Shown: positions 1 to 12,519 of the stretch, piece by piece
Position numbering within the stretch: the stretch's first letter is position 1
How the letters are laid out: every line of letters starts with the position of its first letter
DNA from: Proteles cristata cristata
Lineage: Eukaryota > Chordata > Mammalia > Carnivora > Hyaenidae
Length of the DNA stretch: 64,000 bases
NCBI GenBank assembly: GCA_017311185.1
Contig: JAESUZ010002392.1
Location: 434,001-498,000, forward strand
Reading direction: 5' to 3'
Made by a program: the position numbers and the translations under genes
Notes under the pieces: model-generated
Databases searched by the model: none
What the model was told of the DNA's origin: nothing
Seen by the model: the letters and a program-made list of their open reading frames with translations, nothing else

Positions 1-292
1 AACTGTATCTACATCATAGAACTGTTGGGAGGGTTATCACAAATACATGTGAAGTACGTGAAGTATGGAAGCTACCAATAAATGCAGGCTATTATTAGTC
101 ATATTATGGCTTTAAAAAATAATAAAGATAGCTAAAATTAGAAATAATGTAGCATATGTAACCTGCATGATTATGTCATTCAGTGCTGATAGGATCTTAG
201 CATTTATAAAACAGCGACGTCACTATTTCTTACAGCTTTTTCTGTGAATATTGATATCAGTCATTTTCTTATTAAAAAGTTTGTATGATTTA

Positions 293-503
293 GGGGCGCC
301 TGGGTGGCTTAGTCGGTTAAGCTTCCGACTTTCGCTTAGGTCATAATCTCGCAGTTTGTGGGTTCGAGCCCTGTGTTGGACTCTGTGCTGACTGTCAGCT
401 CAGAGCCTGGAGCCTATTTCAGAGTCTGTATCTCCTTCTCTCTCTGACCCTCCCCTGCTCACGCTGTCTCTCTCTGTCTCCTAGAAATTAAAAAAACAAA
501 AAA
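293..503 (+). repeat. CAN-SINE, young subfamily
   Basis: tRNA-derived SINE with a full head, CT-rich tail and A-rich end. A direct repeat aaaaagtttgtatgattta flanks it (274-292 and about 500-518), so the insertion borders are exact. It carries the diagnostic bases GGCTTAGTC, TTTCGCTTAGG, CTGACTGTCAG and a CTCCTAGAAAT tail shared with four other copies in this window. Confidence 0.93.
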
Positions 504-592
504 AGTTTGTATGATTTAAATAAACATTTTTAGATTATGTCATCCATCCTTATGCACACATCATTGCCAGATTGAGAAAGTTAAATAGAAAT

Positions 593-984
593 TGTTATGG
601 GCTAACAAATTTTACATGTTGTTGGTGTCCTTTAAATTTTATTTGTTGAAGCCCTAACCCCCCAGTGTGATGGTATTTGCAGATATGGCTATTGGGAGGT
701 AACTAGAGTTAAATGAAATCCTGAGTCTAGAATCGTAGTCTGATATGATTCAAGTCCTTACAAGAGGAGATGCTGGAGAACTTGTGCACTCATTCTTTCC
801 ACCATGTGAGGACACAGGGAGAAGTAGGGCAGCCAGGAGGATGGCTCTGACCAGGAACTGAAGGAGGCAACACTTTGATCTTTGGACTTCCCAGCCTCCA
901 GATCTGCGAGAAAATAAATTTCTATTGTTTAAGCCACCTGGTATGTGGTATTTTGTTATCGCTGCCCAAGCAAAATAATGTATA
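593..984 (+). repeat. MaLR LTR, MLT1A/B-like
   Basis: A solo LTR of the non-coding MaLR (ERVL-related) family. Recognised from gttgaagccctaacccccca, ccatgtgaggacacaggg, gacttcccagcctccag, aataaatttctattgtttaa gccacc and the tggtattttgttatcgctgc end. Borders are set from the family's TGTTATGG start and its usual end, so they are approximate. It has no coding capacity. Confidence 0.85.
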
Positions 985-1119
985 AAGAAGTGAAGCTCAA
1001 AATTGGGTAAACAGGTATGAGGTAGGGTAATCTCTCATACTAAGGAGATATATAGGGCATTGGGACAATGAAAAGGCCTTCTGTTTACTGTGTAGGTTAT
1101 GGCTCTATCTGCCTTTATT

Positions 1120-1371
1120 TCTTTTTTTTTTTCTTTATTTTCTTTTCTATTATTATTATTATTATTATTATTATTTTATTTCTAGGATAGAGAGAGACAG
1201 CGTGAGCAGGGGAGGGTCAGAGAGAGAGGGAGTCACAGACTCTGAAACAGGCTCCAGGCTCTGAGCTGGCAGTCAGCACAGAGCCCGACGCGGGGCTCGA
1301 ACCCACAAACCGCGAGATCATGACCTAAGCGAAAGCCGGGCGCTTAACCGACTAAGCCACCCAGGCGCCCC
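1120..1371 (-). repeat. CAN-SINE, young subfamily, with (ATT)n tail
   Basis: Reverse-oriented SINE ending in ccaggcgcccc. The tail has expanded to about nine ATT units at 1150-1176. A direct repeat atctgccttt lies at 1107-1116 and 1372-1381. It has the same diagnostic bases as the copy at 293 (gacctaagcgaaag, gactaagccaccc, tttctagga). Confidence 0.92.
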
Positions 1372-1945
1372 ATCTGCCTTTTTTTCTGATAGAGCAGATG
1401 TCTGCCGAAGTTTTTGTTTTATGCTGTCATCTGTAAAATGTTATTGTTAGTAGATGGTAGGTACTATGAGATCTTTTGACCTTAAATATTCATGCAAGTT
1501 TAGTTAATTTCTCTGGACAAGCATTTAATGTACTAGTCATTATTCAGTGCGAGATGATTATCATCTAAACAGAGGTCTCTTTGGAAAAGTTCATGCATCA
1601 CAACTATAGCAAACAGCATATCATAGCATTTCATTTCTGTAGATTTTCTTGATTAAGTTGTTGAATAGAAGTAATAGGCAATTGGAAGGTAGGATTTTCT
1701 TCCTAAGAAATTAAATATATCCTGCTCAAGTGGCTTCATACCACTTTGCAAATCATTAGTAGATTCCATTTTAATTTTGTAGGGAAGGTAAATTTATTAG
1801 GTACAAACATTTAGAATCTTTACTTTTTACATGTTGTGATTAATTTAACCAGAATATGTACCTTCTACTCTCTTGAAATGCGACCTGCAAAGTGTTTTGT
1901 GAGAGCATTTGAACCATGTTGCCTCTGGACACAGGACTATCTTTT

Positions 1946-2178
1946 AAAAAAATTTTTTTAATGTTTATTTTTGAGAGAGAGAAGGGGGGTTGCGGAGAGA
2001 AGGAGAGCAAGCGTGAGCAGGGGAGGAGCAGAGAGAAAGGGAGACACAGAATCCGAAGCAGGCTCCAGGCTCTGAGCTGTCAGCACAGAGCTTAATGCTG
2101 GGCTCAAACCCTCGAACTGTGAGATCATGACCTGAGCTGAAGTCGGACATTCAACTGACTGAGCCACCCAGGTGCCCC
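1946..2178 (-). repeat. CAN-SINE, SINEC_Fc-like
   Basis: Reverse SINE running from a T-rich start and tttatttttgagagagagaa to gagccacccaggtgcccc. An imperfect direct repeat (acaggactatctttt before, acaggaatatcttttt after) flanks it. It lacks the young-subfamily bases and reads gacctgagctgaagtcgg instead. Confidence 0.9.
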
Positions 2179-3132
2179 AACAGGAATATCTTTTTAACGA
2201 GTTTTTGTTGCCTGGTTTTGAGAAGTCCTTGGAGAAAGTGTCTCAAACATTGCCTAATCTATATACAAGTAAAACAGGAGAGAAATGCTTGGAAAGAAAG
2301 ACATGGTATTGAAATCAAATAAAATGGATGTTTGCTAATTATTGTTACCTTTTACTACTTCAAATGAGACACTATTCATTTAAGTTATGCTTTTGACCTC
2401 TGTGTTTCAACCTGATTGCTAAACTTCCTTTTTTCCCAGTGAAATCCCTGAGAAGCACTCTTCTCATCTTTCCAGTACTTTCTTACTCAACAGCCTTCAA
2501 CTAATTTTTAATTTTGCATTTTGCTGAGAGCTTAGTGTGGTTTGGATCTCTTCAGTATAATGGACAGTTCTGTAGTAAATAGACCCTACTTTCTGCTCTT
2601 TGATCTGAATATAGCCTTTGACATTATGAATTTCTGTCTTCTGGACCCTCTGCTGCAGTTCCATAGGAACATCTGGTTTACCTCTTGAAATGCTTCTGTT
2701 ACTGAACTCCTCAAATTCTTGCATCTCTCTTTTGCTTTTTCTCTCCCTATCTTATCTGTATCTTTAAACTTAACTATCACTTTTGTGAGCATGTGAATTT
2801 TGTTATGAATTGAAGAACAGAATGTACTGTGTTTGAACTTTTAGCTCTTGCTAAGTTTTTCTTTCTTTAATGTTTTTTTTAATTATAAAAAGTTTATAGA
2901 ATAATTTTTTAGACAATTTGGAAAACCGGAAAAGTTATTCATCTTATCTCTCTTAACAGTGATTGTTAAAGATTTGGTGTATTTCCTTCAACTTAGAATG
3001 CTTTTTAAAATTTAAACTGCTTAAAAATGTTAATGTTAGCGTTTTTATTACCTTTTGTGTTTGTTTCACATTATAGTACATATAGTGAACTTAAATAATC
3101 TTTGTCATTGTTAAAGCTGTACTGTGAAAACT

Positions 3133-3314
3133 TTTTAAATTTATTTTTGAGAGACAGACATCATGAGCAAGGGAGGATCAGTGAGAGAGGGAGACACAGA
3201 ATCTGAAACAAGCTGTCAGCATAGAGCCTGACATGGGGCTCGAACCCATGAACTCTGAGATCATGACCTGAGCCAAAGTCAGACGCTCAACCGACTGAGC
3301 CACCCAGGCACCCC
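3133..3314 (-). repeat. CAN-SINE, SINEC_Fc-like, shortened middle
   Basis: Reverse SINE with a diverged direct repeat, tgtactgtgaaaact at 3118-3132 and tgtactattaaaact after 3314. The body lacks part of the segment normally found between gaatctgaaacaagc and tgtcagc, giving about 180 bases. Confidence 0.88.
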
Positions 3315-3519
3315 TGTACTATTAAAACTCTTAAACACATGAATGTATCACAGTTAAATAAATCTTCCTGTCACCAGAAATACTAAGTAGTTTCTAATTT
3401 TGATGACCACTTAATAGCATAACTTTTTTTTTTTTTCAAAATTTGAATTATAATCTTACCACTGATTTCTAGCAGAGGAATCAGTTATAAAGTGTAAACA
3501 TTTTTATGGCATATTGAAA

Positions 3520-3720
3520 AGAATGTGGGTTTGGTACCTGGGAAAGGCAGCTTTGAGTACTGGTGGTTACCTTTTTTATGAGGAAGTTACACATGTGACA
3601 AGTGGAAACACTAATACCTACTTCAGTATGAAATATGGGGAGTATCTGACCTACTGATTGAAATATAATAGGTGCTCAGTAAGTAATTAGGAATTACCAT
3701 GAGACAGTTATTATTATTGT
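3520..3720 (+). repeat. MIR fragment
   Basis: Weak but ordered MIR signals: a gtgggtttggtacctgg core, then ggaaacactaatacctact and aataggtgctcagtaagtaatta at the 3' end. Borders are approximate. Confidence 0.5.
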
Positions 3721-3745
3721 GACTGCCTGAATGTAGGTTTTTATT

Positions 3746-3954
3746 CTTTTTTTTTTTTTTTTTTTAACTTTAGAGAGAGAAAGAGAGTATACAAGTGGGA
3801 GAGAAGGGCAGAGGGAGGGAGAGAGATCATCTGAGGCACGCTCGCCACTCAGTGCAACGTTCAACATGAGGCTTGATCTCACAACCCTGGAATCATGACC
3901 CGAGCTAAAATCAAGAGTCCAATGCTCCAACCACTTGAGCCACCCAGGTGCCCC
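3746..3954 (-). repeat. CAN-SINE, older subfamily
   Basis: Reverse SINE preceded by a long T run and ending in gagccacccaggtgcccc. The body (gatctcacaaccctggaatcatgacccgagctaaaatcaagag) matches the older carnivoran type with ATCAAGAGTC rather than the felid Fc body. No clear target repeat remains. Confidence 0.85.
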
Positions 3955-4217
3955 TTACTGACTTCTTGAGTCATTTCCCTCTTTTCTTCAAAGTTTTTGG
4001 TCATGCATAAAACTTTTTCGAGTGGTGGCATAATGTCATCAAAACATTTGTTTAAAAATATATGGTGACTTTTTTTTTTTTGGCAAATCGATAGTTTTTC
4101 CAGGACAAATGTAAAATAATACTTTCCAAAGAATTATTTCCAAAAATAATGTATTTTGTAGCTAAAAATGGACAAGTTCCAGCTACCAGAGCATCGTTCA
4201 TAATATTCCTTTTTTTT

Positions 4218-4409
4218 AATATATATTTATTTTTTTACTTTTTAGAGAGAGAGCAAGTGGAGGAGGGACAGAGAGAGAGGGAGACAGAGAATCCAGAGCA
4301 TGTGCCATGAGTTCAGGGACATGGAGCTCGAACTCACAAACCATTAGATGAAGACCTGAGCTGAAATCAAGAGTCAGACATTTAACTGACTGAGCCACCC
4401 AGGTGCCCC
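4218..4409 (-). repeat. CAN-SINE, older subfamily
   Basis: Reverse SINE with the T-rich start tatatatttatttttttac and end gagccacccaggtgcccc. It carries gagctgaaatcaagagtcag, the older body type. It is the sixth copy within the first 4.4 kb. Confidence 0.85.
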
Positions 4410-6750
4410 ACTTTTTTTTTTTTTTTACAGCACAAACCAGCAGAAGTCACACTATTGCAGTGAACTTTGTAAAACAGCTGCAAAGGTAATGGCAAACACC
4501 ATGGTTGGGGAGAAAGCTGTGTTGTTTCTTTTACAAAATGACTGTTAAATAATACTGCCTAATATCAATTAGGCATTTACTGTTAAGTGTGCACATTACT
4601 ATATATTCAGCTTCCCAACTAATTACAATTGAGGTGTACAGAAGCATTCCTTCTTAGCCTGTATGCTCTTCTTATATACAAGAGAAGTGGTAGTAATTTT
4701 CTTGTTCATCGTGGAGAATCCATGGTTAAAGAGGAGAGAGTTTTTATTTAACAATTATTTTGTGAGCTGTGATACAAACAGGAAAAGTGTGTTAGGATCA
4801 GTACTGATAGAGAACAGAGTGCTGAATAGAGTACTGAAACTACAGTTTTCAGCAGGAAAAGGGCATTGATAGCTACTACCACAGTGCTGACCCACACACT
4901 TCTTCATTTACAGGGAGAAGCTTCATTGGCTTTAAAATTTTTCTCCGATGCCCTCCTTTTTTTGTACCTGAACATCTATGCAAGTGGGTGTCAGTTTTTG
5001 AATCCATGTGTCTTATAATTAAAATTGCCAGCCCTCTTTCCTTCTTTTTTTTTTTATACTCAGTAGAATTTTAAACTTCATGAAATAATGTTATTTCCTT
5101 TCTAATCTTAATTTAATGCAGAGGAAACTAGTGAAAATAATAAAATTAAAATTTCAGTCTGAGTGTTTATCTTCAGAATATGCTGAATGAAAAATCTGAT
5201 TGTGCTTTTCTAGTACTGCCTGTACGGAGAAAGATGGCTGCATGAATCTTTCACATTAGAGAAGAGATCACATTTTTATGTCTTCTTTATGACCCAGTCA
5301 GTGCCAATAAAAGCTATTTCCATTCCTTCATATAATTTGCTAAAGTGGCATGTTTTAACTAAACATAGTATCCTAAGTAGCTTCACAGTGTTAGGTGTGA
5401 GTAAAAAAAAAATCACAATTTTTAACATTAAGAATGTGATAGTGGGATGAGTAAAGCGTTCCCGCTTTACTAAGCCTTGATAATTGTAATTTGTTTGAGG
5501 AAGAAGTTGATGAGATTGCTGTGCATATTTTAAAAACCACGTCTAAATATGGCAGTAGGTTATAAATAGCTGCAGAGCTTAATAAAATCAAGGGGTTAGA
5601 AATTAGTTCCCAGAATTTCCCTAGTTGAAATAGTAATTTCTAGGTGTAGTGTGTTCCTCGGACAGAGGTTTATATATGTATAAATAAATGCAGGCCTAGA
5701 TGCAGGATCATCTGACAGTAACAAAATGCTTGTCGCTTTACCTTATGACCTGTAAGTCTGCAGAGGGAACTTCTAATTTAGTAGAACTAGAACGAGAAAT
5801 ACAGTGCCTTAGAAACACAACCTGTAACCCATGTCCTCCATCTCTATGTTGCATATTAAAACTCTGGAGATGATGTGCGTCACCTCTGTCACAGATATAT
5901 AGTAGTTTTGTTATGGTTTTAATCTTAACTTTATTAAACTTTTATTTATATAATTAAAATTAGGATAATAGCTCTTTTTAAAACTTGAAATCAGTGGTAT
6001 CCATCAGTGCCAAATGTCCATTAGAGGATCTGCCTATGATACAAGTTTGAGAGACACTGTTCTAGTGGTTATTTGTCTGAAATAAAGTAAGTGTTGGGGA
6101 GAAAATCTCATGACTCTCTTCACACCTCCTCCTTCTTCGGGGTTAGTCTGGGGACTTTTTTGCGTGTGTGAGGAGCCCACATAGACTCATTAGTCTAGAA
6201 CTCTTGTCCCTTCTGGAGCTGTGATCCCGGTTACCATCCTTACTCTCCGACCACCCTTGTCGTTAGTTGTAAGGTTCCTAGTCCATATTTTTTTTAGTGA
6301 AACTGACTTTTTTCATTTATCTCTGTGGACTGTTAGCACCTAAAAGCACAATAGAGATAATTGGTTCCATTTTTAAAACTTAGCAAAGAAACAAAATTTT
6401 ATTCGTAGTAGGTTTTTAATCTGGTTTTTATCTGGTCTTCGCTAAAACTCTTTATTATAATTGCCACGCGATAAGCATTAAACCAAGTCATTTTTTCATT
6501 TGAGATAAAATCTAGATGATTTTAAAAATATTTTATGGGCAGTATGGTTATTTGGAGGCTTTCCTCTATTTTATTGTATTTAATGGAAGAGTAAAGATAG
6601 CAATTCAGGTCTCCTGTTTTCTTAGCCAGTGAATATTCTTTTGCACTGCATTATTTGGCAAGGTAGGAAGCCAGGTCTTTCACTCCCAAACTTGATTTCT
6701 TGGTTGTTATTAGCAGAGATAGTTTGTTCACTTTAAAAATGCAGAGAACT

Positions 6751-6962
6751 GGGGCGCCTGGGTGGCTTAGTCGGTTAAGCGTCCGACTTTCGCTTAGGTC
6801 ATGATCTCGCGGTTCGTGGGTTCGAGCCCCGCGTCGGGCTCTGTGCTGACTGCCAGTTCAGAGCCTGGAGCCTGTTTCAGTCTGTGACCCCCTGTCTCTC
6901 TGACCCTCCCCTGCTCACGCTGTCTCTCTCTCTCTCCTAAAAATAAATAAAACATAAAAAAA
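6751..6962 (+). repeat. CAN-SINE, young subfamily
   Basis: Well-preserved copy with B-box-like ggttcgagccccgcg and tail ctcctaaaaataaataaaac. The direct repeat aaaaatgcagagaact is perfect (6735-6750 and 6963-6978), so the insertion is recent. It shares the five diagnostic positions of the young group. Confidence 0.95.
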
Positions 6963-7079
6963 AAAAATGCAGAGAACTGTATAGGATTGCCCAGATACTT
7001 TCTTTAGGAGCATTTCAGCATTTATGTACACTCAGGAACACCAGCTGTCATCCTGTGTGTTGTATCTGCTCTTCTACAC

Positions 7080-7205
7080 TAGCATATGAGCTGCAAGAAC
7101 CTCTTTTCAAAGTCTCCCTCACCCAGTGCTGGACAGCACCTAAATGTCTGGCATATTATAGATTGGAATAAATAACTGGTGAATATATGAAAGAATGGAT
7201 GTATG
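7080..7205 (+). repeat. L2 3'-end fragment
   Basis: The stretch cccagtgctggacagcacct ... tggcatattatag ... aataaataactggtgaat follows the order of the L2 LINE 3' end (cagtgcctggcacatagtag, then aataaatatttgttgaat). It is short and diverged. Confidence 0.5.
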
Positions 7206-9919
7206 AATTCACTGTTAAAGTTTCTTTCCCCCAAAATACGAAGAGGAAGCATCTGTAAGCCATTTTATAATGCCTTTATTGAATGGAGTATTATAATCTT
7301 TTCTGCAAGGTGGTGTGTGTGTGTATCTATATATCCTTTGGGGATAAGGGAGAATTTGTTGTTGTTGTTAAGGTGATGTTACCTGGTTTGAAAATGCTTT
7401 GAAACATTGCAGATACTCTGATTAAACTCTGCATTTTAAGCAAATACTGTTTGATTTGCCTTTGGCACAATTTCTTGGCATAAGCTGCTGGCTCTGTATC
7501 TATGGACATTGCTGTGAGGGACCACCTTTTTTTTTTTTTTTAATGGGATGGAAGAAATAATCTGAAATAAGTTCAGGGAAAATAAAACAAAGATAGCCCT
7601 TCCCTAGATAGTTATTTATGCTTCCCTAGATATATATTTATTTATAGTTAGGCAGTTTATTTCTATCAGTGTCGCCCATAGAGGTTAATTCTATTTCAAA
7701 CATCTGGCAGGATCCTTCCTGCCAATTGTGGAAGAGAATTATTTGGTCTGTTTTGTAACCTTCCAGTATCTTTCTGTATAATTTTCTTGCCTTTCAATGA
7801 TTTTTATTCCCCCCTACACACTGTATTTCATCTTCCTCTCTAATCCAAGAGGCTGTTCATAGAAAAACATCTTTAGGAGCTTCAGATTACATAGTGACAG
7901 CTGATTAGACATGTCTCCGTAATGGCTTCTAGAGGTGGCTGTAAAAACTGTAAAAGATAACAGGATTACTGAGTTACTTGAGGATGGTGTTACTGTGTGT
8001 CTTTAGAACTATGTACCTCCAAGATACATTTGTAACATTGCAGAATATGATTTGTGCTAAGCATATTTTTATAATGTTCATATTTTTGGTAGAGACCAGC
8101 CTTTCCCCAAAATGTGTATTCTTCTCAAATACAGAAAGGATCTCTCTGTATTAGAATCACAAGCCCCTCCTTGTGTTTACAACACTCTTAGCTTACAAGT
8201 CCCATTCATTATCACCTTGTGGATAAGGGCATATATTTTCTCCTGTCCACTTTGGGGATTACTAGTCTTGGTCACAGAGTGGTTTAGGTGAAGCCTCCAT
8301 CCAGCTTTCCTCACAGTGGACTTCCTGGTCTTGGTAGGACAGGGTAAGAGTGACATTCTGTTGGGTATCTTGGTGAAAGCTGGACTTTCCTCTGGTCCTT
8401 TGGCCTGTCATTCTTATTCTTTCTGATACTGTTGTTCCCTTTAGTGATCTCAGTGCTGTCCTGCTGTTGTTTGGCTATCCCTGAAGTGAATTGATTATTG
8501 CTTCATACCTTGTCTCTCTTTCTTTCCCCCTCTCCCCACATGCATACATACATAAAGAGAAACAAATCCCTAAATGAGACCACATTGGCTTGCTCTCTAC
8601 TGCATCTCAGTACTTGTTACTCTCTTTTCACTCTTGAGCCCCTTTGAGAATTTGGTGAAAGCTATAGACCTTCTCTCTACAAAAGTGCATATGCATGTGG
8701 TTTGGGGACAAGGAGATTTTAAGGGGAAAGGTAACATGGCCTTGTTAAAAACAAGCCACAGGGTTTCTAACCTCAGATTTATTGTGGCTGCTATAAGGAT
8801 TTCTGCTTGATGATTTTCTCAGCATAGAACTCTGTATTCCTTATCCTGTAAAAATAAGTTTGGATGAAGCAGAGCAAGTAGGGAAAGAGGTGGGGGACAA
8901 AAAAGGGTGAATGGAGAGTATGGTTATAAGTACTTCTGTTTCTCTGTTTTAAGTAATACATAGGAAACTATTTGCCCTTCCTAACCTTTTCTTAAGTTTG
9001 ATCATTTGCCATTTTTGCCAGCTTTCCCATATTTAGTTTATAGCTATTCTTAAAAGATCGTGTCCCTTTGGCTTTCTTCTTATAGCATCTTTAATACTGG
9101 TTTTCTAAGTCTAAGTTGTCCTGATGTTTGAAGGTAAAGGAAACTATCTTTGGACAGTTGAAGCTGCCAGAGTGGAGCCAGTAGGGGCATGTTGTAAAGC
9201 TGTTTGCTGTATCTGGTTGAGTTTAGCTATTTTACTTCTGGGTGGCAGTTTCTCCAGTAACCTTTACCTAGTCGCCACATAAGCCGGCATTACTGCTCAC
9301 TCCTACCCATCCCTTCATTCTCATTGTTGTTTTTAAAGTCACCTGTTGGGAGGGGACACGGAGCTTATTTCCTTTCTTTGCAAGAGTTATAAATGGAATC
9401 AGGAGATAGAAACTTATATAGTACAATGCAATTATAGTGTTACATGCATTGTAATAATAGGACACCAAGATTACCTTTTCTTGAAATCTAATTTCTGTAG
9501 CTTGTCTCTTTCTTTATTGAATCTGTTCTTTATTGTACTGAATTTAATTAGCTTATAGTTTCAGTATCTAAGAAGTATTTTTTAAATTTTGTCATCCTTA
9601 TTCATGCCAGATTGGTTTTTGATCATATTCATATTTGTACATACGAATTCAGTTTCATGAAATGGTATGTTACAGCTTCGTAGATTTTATTTTTTGTAGT
9701 CACACATACAGCCTCTAATTCCCTTCTCCATTTTCCTGATTCCCCCCTACTCCCATATGGAGATGGGTGAAGAGAGTTTATACACTTGGTGACCAACTTA
9801 ATCAAACCCAGTTTTCCAGAAACTGACTTTGACCAAGATAAGTGCTATATGTGACTTCTGGATTCTAATTTGCATTTCTGGGTAACAGGTGATGGTGAAG
9901 ACCTATTGAGTTTTTCTTG

Positions 9920-10065
9920 ATTATTTAGTACACAGAGCTCTTGCTGTAAATGATTTCATTTAATCCTCTTTTAACTACTTTCTGAAGTAGATACTGGTTT
10001 TCCCCTCATTTTATAACAGAGGAGACCTGGGCTAAAATAATCTTGTTTTAGATTATATAACTAAT
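9920..10065 (-). repeat. MIR fragment
   Basis: Reverse MIR: tgatttcatttaatcctctttt, then tctgaagtagatactggttt, tcattttataacagaggaga and the following taactaatgtgtg. The order matches the antisense MIR core. Confidence 0.6.
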
Positions 10066-10087
10066 GTGTGATAAAGATGGTATCTTG

Positions 10088-10487
10088 GCTAGAACTGCCA
10101 TAACAAAACACAGTAAACTGGGTGGTTTAAACAACTGGCATTTATTTCTCACAGTTTTGGAGACTAGGAATCCAAGGTTAAGGTGCCAGCAGGGTTGTCA
10201 CTTTCAACTGTGTCTTTACATGACTTAGAATACTCAGTACTGCCTGTGGATGGAGAGAGAGAAAGAACGAGAGTGCACTTGAGCACATAGAAGCAGGCTC
10301 TGTGTCTCTCTTCTTATGTGGTGTCTAAAGGGCATTCATCTCTGTGTAAAGGCCCCACCTTCATGGCCTCAACTGAATCTAATTACTTTCCAAAGGCCCC
10401 ATCTTTAAACACCATCACATTGGGGTTTAAGGCTTTAACATAAGAATTTGGGGGTGGGTCATAATTCAGTCTATAGCAGATGGTATT
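10088..10487 (-). repeat. MaLR LTR, MLT1-like
   Basis: Reverse-oriented LTR: gctagaactgccataacaaa, ctgggtggtttaaacaactg, tttatttctcacagttttgg, then aactgaatctaattactttc, catcacattggggttt and ttgggggtgggtcataattc. It is the antisense counterpart of the family at 593-984. Non-coding. Confidence 0.85.
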
Positions 10488-12480
10488 CAGACCAGATTGG
10501 CTACTTCAGATTCTGAATAGTCTGGTACCCTGTTCTGTTCCCTGCTCCCACAGTTTAGGAGTGCTGGTATCTAGGTTATTTGGTGAGCATGGTAAATGTA
10601 GGCAAGTTAGTAGCAATAGAAAATTCTGCTGATATGAGTGTACATACTCCTTTAATATTACATATCTATTGCACAAATCTTTTGCCAAAAATCGTGGAAA
10701 ACAAGGCCAAGAATAGATAAGAAAACAAAATGCATACCCAATAATCACTACCTGGAGAGCCATTGCCATTACCATTTTATCGTATTTCTTTCTTGTCTTT
10801 CTCCTTACAAGGAGGGAGCAACCCAGGTTGTTTACATATTGGCATTTATATGGTTTATAGTTTTATATATCTGCTTTTTTTAGTAGCATCTCATGAGCAT
10901 TTTCCCATGGCAATTAGAAATTTTTTAGAAGCATTCTGAATGCTTTGGAGAAAATAAATTTGAGACCAGTTCAGAAGGTAGATGACTGTGAGTTGAGTGT
11001 GGAAGATGACTCAGAGTGCTCCATACTGAGGTAGAAAACCCACAAGTAGTAGGGTTCGAGGGTGGGATGGATAAAGCCAGTTTGTATCTTTATATTGTGT
11101 AGTACCTATGGGACTTTCCCCTGAAAATGCTCAGTAAGCCAGAGCAAAGTTGGTGGGAGGTAAAAATTTTAAATTGCCATTATCATATGGCATTTTCTAG
11201 CTGGGGAAATTAAAGCTCAGGAGAGATAAATGCATTAACTACCACCAGCTTGTTGGGCAGCCAAATTGAAGAGGCTACTTTTTAGAAGACTGTGTCACTA
11301 TAACTTTATGAGGCTCCTAGCACAGGTGGTGCTCAGTAAATGTTTCAGAACGAACAGTTTTGTTTGTACACTGCAAATAATACCTGCCCAAAGCGATCAT
11401 TTGTTCTCTATTTTGAATATTTACTGCTTACTGCTAATGCATCTCATTCTATTTTTTGAACAACTGGAGTTTGAATTGATAGGGGATGAAACTATTAATT
11501 CATTTTGGCAAACCTTTTTCCTTTTTTTTTTTTTTGATAGCTTGTACAGACTATTTTGTGTGTTATAAAAATTTTCATGAGACCATTCTTTCCTTGTTTT
11601 ACATTAAAAATGTAGATTTATCAGAAAGGTAAAGCAGGTGTGATTATTCCATTATGGAAATGTCTCCTGTTTCTCAAAAAGCTGCATGGTACTTTTGCTT
11701 TGAAACCTTACGTGAACACTTTATATTAGGGTTAAGTACTAGGGAAAGTCTTAACCTACTATGAGATCTGATGTTTTTCTTCCTTTGAATAATATAAATG
11801 ACCGTGTTTGCCTTATTGCTTTGATTGCCAGAATGCTCAGAGCCAAATTTGTGTATTTTAATAAATATTTCCATGGCTTGCTTTATTTTGTTCAGGTCTC
11901 TGCCTCACCTGCAATTTCTTCTTTCTATATTCTGATTTATACTTTGCATAGTCCTGATTTACTGATTATTTCTGTGTTTTATAGCAGGCTACTTCGTGTC
12001 CTTTGTGATACATAGTAAGATTGATATATAATTATATATATGTCTGTGTGTATAATTTCCTAATAATTGTGACCTTTCTAGTACATTAACAAAAAGCGTG
12101 TTTTTGAAATATTCCATTTTTTTTCCTGAATAGTTTAAGGACTTGACTTTGGGCTAGCATTAATGTAATGCCTGATATATTGCTGTAAATATGACAGAGC
12201 TGTTCCCTGTCCTCACGAAAAACCTGTAACCTACAATGAAATACATGATTTCTAAATCTCTTTTGATTTTCTAACATATCATGCTCTTAATTGTAGAAGA
12301 GGTAGCATTGGTCAATAGGCAGTTCTTCAAGAGAGGATTCTTCATGATGATGAATGAGAAGGTCTATAGCCTTTGGTCCTGTCCAGGTGTATTTACTTTG
12401 TATAAGTAGATCTTAGATGACATATAATGAACTTTTTAGTTACTCTCTATCATCTACTTACCTACATGTGTTTTTATGAC

Positions 12481-12482
<2 letters not shown>

Positions 12483-12516
<34 letters not shown>
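12483..12516. repeat. (GT)n microsatellite
   Basis: Seventeen uninterrupted GT units in intron 2; likely polymorphic in length. Confidence 0.97.

Positions 12517-12519
<3 letters not shown>

Noticed and set aside
593..984. Possible retroviral provirus
   Set aside because: Only a single MaLR-type LTR is present, with no internal region. The other MLT1 pieces (10088, 50213, 51232, 54150) are also solitary and lie far apart in mixed orientation.
6751..6830. tRNA-Lys-like sequence with A and B boxes
   Set aside because: It is the head of a SINE followed by a CT-rich body, an A-rich tail and target repeats, and the same head occurs 18 times. Not a tRNA gene.
12483..12516. CRISPR-like or tandem array
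   Set aside because: Plain GT dinucleotide repeat without spacers. No array-like structure occurs anywhere in the window.
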